In this document: positions 62,390-64,000 of the stretch, in pieces
Layout: each line of letters begins with the position of its first letter
Numbering within the stretch: the first letter of the stretch is position 1
Source of the DNA: Hyphomicrobium_A sp965243865
GTDB taxonomy: Bacteria > Pseudomonadota > Alphaproteobacteria > Rhizobiales > Hyphomicrobiaceae
Direction of reading: 5' to 3'
Assembly: GCF_965243865.1 (NCBI RefSeq)
Contig: NZ_OZ251603.1
Coordinates: 3,596,001 to 3,660,000, forward strand
Length of the DNA: 64,000 nt
Position numbers and translations under genes: made by a program
Notes under the pieces: generated by a model
Told to the model about the DNA's origin: nothing
What the model saw: the letters and a program-made list of their open reading frames with translations, nothing else
Database searches by the model: none

Positions 62390-63592
62390 ATGGGTTTCAT
62401 CGCCGACAGCTTGAACCGCATTCAGCCCTCCGCCACCATCGCGGTCTCGACGAAAGCGCGGCAACTGAAAGCAACCGGCAGGGATGTCATCTCGCTGTCT
62501 GCTGGCGAGCCTGACTTCGATACGCCCGATAACATCAAGCAAGCAGCCGTGAAGGCGCTCGCCGAGGGCCGCACCAAGTACACCGACGTCGACGGTACGC
62601 CCGAACTCAAGGCGGCGATCGTGCGCAAGTTCAAGCGCGAGAACAATCTCGACTACAAGCCCAACCAGATCTCCGTCGGCACGGGCGGCAAGCAGGTGAT
62701 CTACAACGCCCTGCTGGCGACATTGAACCCGGGCGACGAGGTGATCATCCCGGCGCCGTGCTGGGTGTCTTATGCTGACATCGTCATGCTCGCGGATGGC
62801 AAGCCGGTGTTCGTCGACACGAAGATCGAGGACGGTTTCCGCCTGAAGCCGGAGGCGCTCGAAGCTGCCATCACCCCGAAGACGAAGTGGATTATCTTCA
62901 ACTCGCCGTCGAACCCGACCGGCGCCGCGTATTCGCGCGACGAGATCAAGGTTCTGACCGACGTGCTCCTGAAGCACCCGGATGTCTGGATCCTGACCGA
63001 CGACATCTACGAGCACCTCCTCTATGACGGATTGAAGTTCCACACCATTGCCGAGGTGGAGCCCGGCCTCTTCGATCGCACTTTGACGGTCAACGGTCTC
63101 TCGAAGGCGTACTGCATGACCGGCTGGCGACTTGGTTATGCCGGCGGTCCGGTGAAGCTGATCGACGCCATGCGCAAGCTGCAGTCGCAGTCGACGTCTA
63201 ACCCGTGCTCGATCACTCAGGCGGCTGCAGTCGAGGCGCTGGACGGCCCGCAAGGCTTCATCGCCGAGAACAATGCCAAGTTCGTCGAGCGCCGCGATCT
63301 TGTCGTGTCGATGCTGAACCAGGCGGCCGGTCTCAAGTGTCCGAAGCCGGAAGGCGCATTCTACGTCTATCCGAGCTGCGCTGGCGCAATTGGAAAGACC
63401 ACCCCGTCAGGCAAGGTGATCGCCAACGACGAGGACTTCGTCACCGCGCTTCTGGAGGACGAAGGCGTCGCCGTCGTGCATGGCGCAGCGTTCGCATCCT
63501 CGCCGGCCTTCCGCGTCTCCTACGCGACCTCCAAGGAAATCCTCGAGGACGCCTGCCGGCGCATCCAGCGCTTCTGCGGCAACCTCCGCTGA
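62390..63592 (+). CDS. aatA: Aspartate aminotransferase (class I)
   Basis: 400 residues. PLP transaminase that exchanges aspartate and 2-oxoglutarate for oxaloacetate and glutamate. ISLSAGEPDFDTP, NSPSNPTGAAYSRDEI, TDDIYEHLLYDG and the PLP lysine K239 in VNGLSKAYCMTGWRLG are the standard motifs of the alphaproteobacterial/thermophile subgroup Ib. ATG 62390 gives the normal length; the frame continues upstream without similarity. Confidence 0.96.
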   Translation: MGFIADSLNRIQPSATIAVSTKARQLKATGRDVISLSAGEPDFDTPDNIKQAAVKALAEGRTKYTDVDGTPELKAAIVRKFKRENNLDYKPNQISVGTGGKQVIYNALLATLNPGDEVIIPAPCWVSYADIVMLADGKPVFVDTKIEDGFRLKPEALEAAITPKTKWIIFNSPSNPTGAAYSRDEIKVLTDVLLKHPDVWILTDDIYEHLLYDGLKFHTIAEVEPGLFDRTLTVNGLSKAYCMTGWRLGYAGGPVKLIDAMRKLQSQSTSNPCSITQAAAVEALDGPQGFIAENNAKFVERRDLVVSMLNQAAGLKCPKPEGAFYVYPSCAGAIGKTTPSGKVIANDEDFVTALLEDEGVAVVHGAAFASSPAFRVSYATSKEILEDACRRIQRFCGNLR

Positions 63593-63599
63593 CGCCGCA

Positions 63600-63704
63600 G
63601 TGAGAAACGGCCGCGAGATTCAAGAGTGCAGTGCGTGTCGCTTCTGGCGGCTCGCCCTCGCGGCAACACTCATTGTCTTAGCGGCGAACTGGCTTCTCGC
63701 TTAG
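63600..63704 (+). CDS. Possible 34-residue membrane peptide
   Basis: From a GTG at 63600 the frame encodes a short polar start with a CSAC pair (QECSACRFWRL) and a hydrophobic helix (ALAATLIVLAANWLLA) ending at the stop. No ribosome site; could be chance. Confidence 0.3.
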   Translation: MRNGREIQECSACRFWRLALAATLIVLAANWLLA

Positions 63705-63721
63705 GGCTCTGGTGAGCAAAT

Positions 63722-63747
63722 AAAAAGGGCGCGCAAATTGCGCGCCC
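63722..63747 (-). terminator. Rho-independent terminator
   Basis: On the minus strand a 9-bp stem GGGCGCGCA / TGCGCGCCC with a 3-base loop is followed by TTTTTA, 22 bp past the stop of the small gene at 63770. Confidence 0.8.
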
Positions 63748-63769
63748 GCGGGGCGTCATCTCAGGGGCT

Positions 63770-63988
63770 TCAGGCGGCTGCCCGGTGTGCCCAATGCTCG
63801 GACATGAACTGCAACCACATACGGCGCACCGAACGCTGCGCACTGGCAATCTTGCCGCGCTGAACCGGCCGCACCACGATGGCTGTAGACGGCAGCCGCG
63901 CTGTCATCGGCCGCGTCTCAGCGACATCCTCTGCCGCCATGGCATAGCCCGCTGCATGGGCTGCCGACATGAGAGTCTTGATACTCAT
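63770..63988 (-). CDS. Small hypothetical protein
   Basis: 72 residues, basic, with a helical C-terminal part (RSVRRMWLQFMSEHWAHRAAA). AGAAGG about seven bases upstream and a terminator downstream support it as a real gene. Family not recognised. Confidence 0.65.
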   Translation of the reverse strand: MSIKTLMSAAHAAGYAMAAEDVAETRPMTARLPSTAIVVRPVQRGKIASAQRSVRRMWLQFMSEHWAHRAAA

Positions 63989-64000
63989 CGCACGCCTTCT

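Overview
The window is about 63% GC by eye and almost entirely coding. It looks like a chromosomal segment of an alphaproteobacterium of the order Hyphomicrobiales, perhaps near Hyphomicrobiaceae (inference). The evidence is an alphaproteobacterial-type SerC, Omp25/31-like small porins, an HWE-family histidine kinase, DUF1223 proteins, an RlpA without a SPOR domain, a very long UvrB, methylmalonyl-CoA mutase, and palindromic intergenic repeats of a kind common in rhizobia. I see no rRNA, tRNA, CRISPR array, transposase or integrase.

Layout. 1-1.8 kb: two outer-membrane beta-barrel genes, the first cut by the window edge. 2-6.5 kb: serC, a MuiA/DUF4139-type gene and purA. 6.5-11.7 kb: small enzymes on both strands (GFA-type zinc protein, exported deaminase, GNAT, NUDIX, metallophosphoesterase, patatin) and an unlisted 28-residue membrane peptide. 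11.9-16 kb: molybdate operon modABC followed by an MFS transporter. 16-22 kb: XRE regulator, RlpA, chromate transporter, CorA. 22.1-24.3 kb: methylmalonyl-CoA mutase. 24.5-33.4 kb: many poorly characterised secreted or membrane proteins, including an FKBP isomerase, a zinc metallopeptidase, a ClpP-like membrane protease and an SH3 protein. 33.5-35.2 kb: alpha/beta hydrolase and DUF502. 35.3-37.5 kb: an accessory pocket with a solitary Mrr-type restriction gene and a TerB-like membrane protein, each abutting a copy of the uvrB 3' end. 37.4-40.6 kb: uvrB. 40.8-44.9 kb: a frameshifted porin, a two-domain L,D-transpeptidase and an HWE kinase. 45-48.1 kb: an AT-richer divergent module of an SMC/Rad50-like ATPase, a small protein and a GIY-YIG nuclease, followed by about 0.8 kb without a convincing gene. 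48.9-64 kb: a DUF1223 pair, YaiI-NhaA (NhaA fused to a DsbA-like domain), ammonium transporter plus a small membrane protein, a tyrosine-rich repeat protein, SulP transporter, polysaccharide deacetylase, DUF486, SDR, a sortase-like protein and aspartate aminotransferase.

How the parts fit. Most genes are housekeeping: serine, purine and aspartate metabolism, metal and anion transport (Mo, Cr, Mg, sulfate, ammonium, Na+/H+), envelope maintenance and DNA repair. Two accessory inserts interrupt this. The divergent ATPase/small protein/GIY-YIG cassette is the best candidate for an undescribed system, most plausibly anti-phage or anti-plasmid. The locus at the uvrB 3' end looks like an insertion hotspot carrying a type IV restriction enzyme. 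Two families of short palindromic repeats are scattered between genes, and related sequence has entered the uvrB reading frame at both ends.
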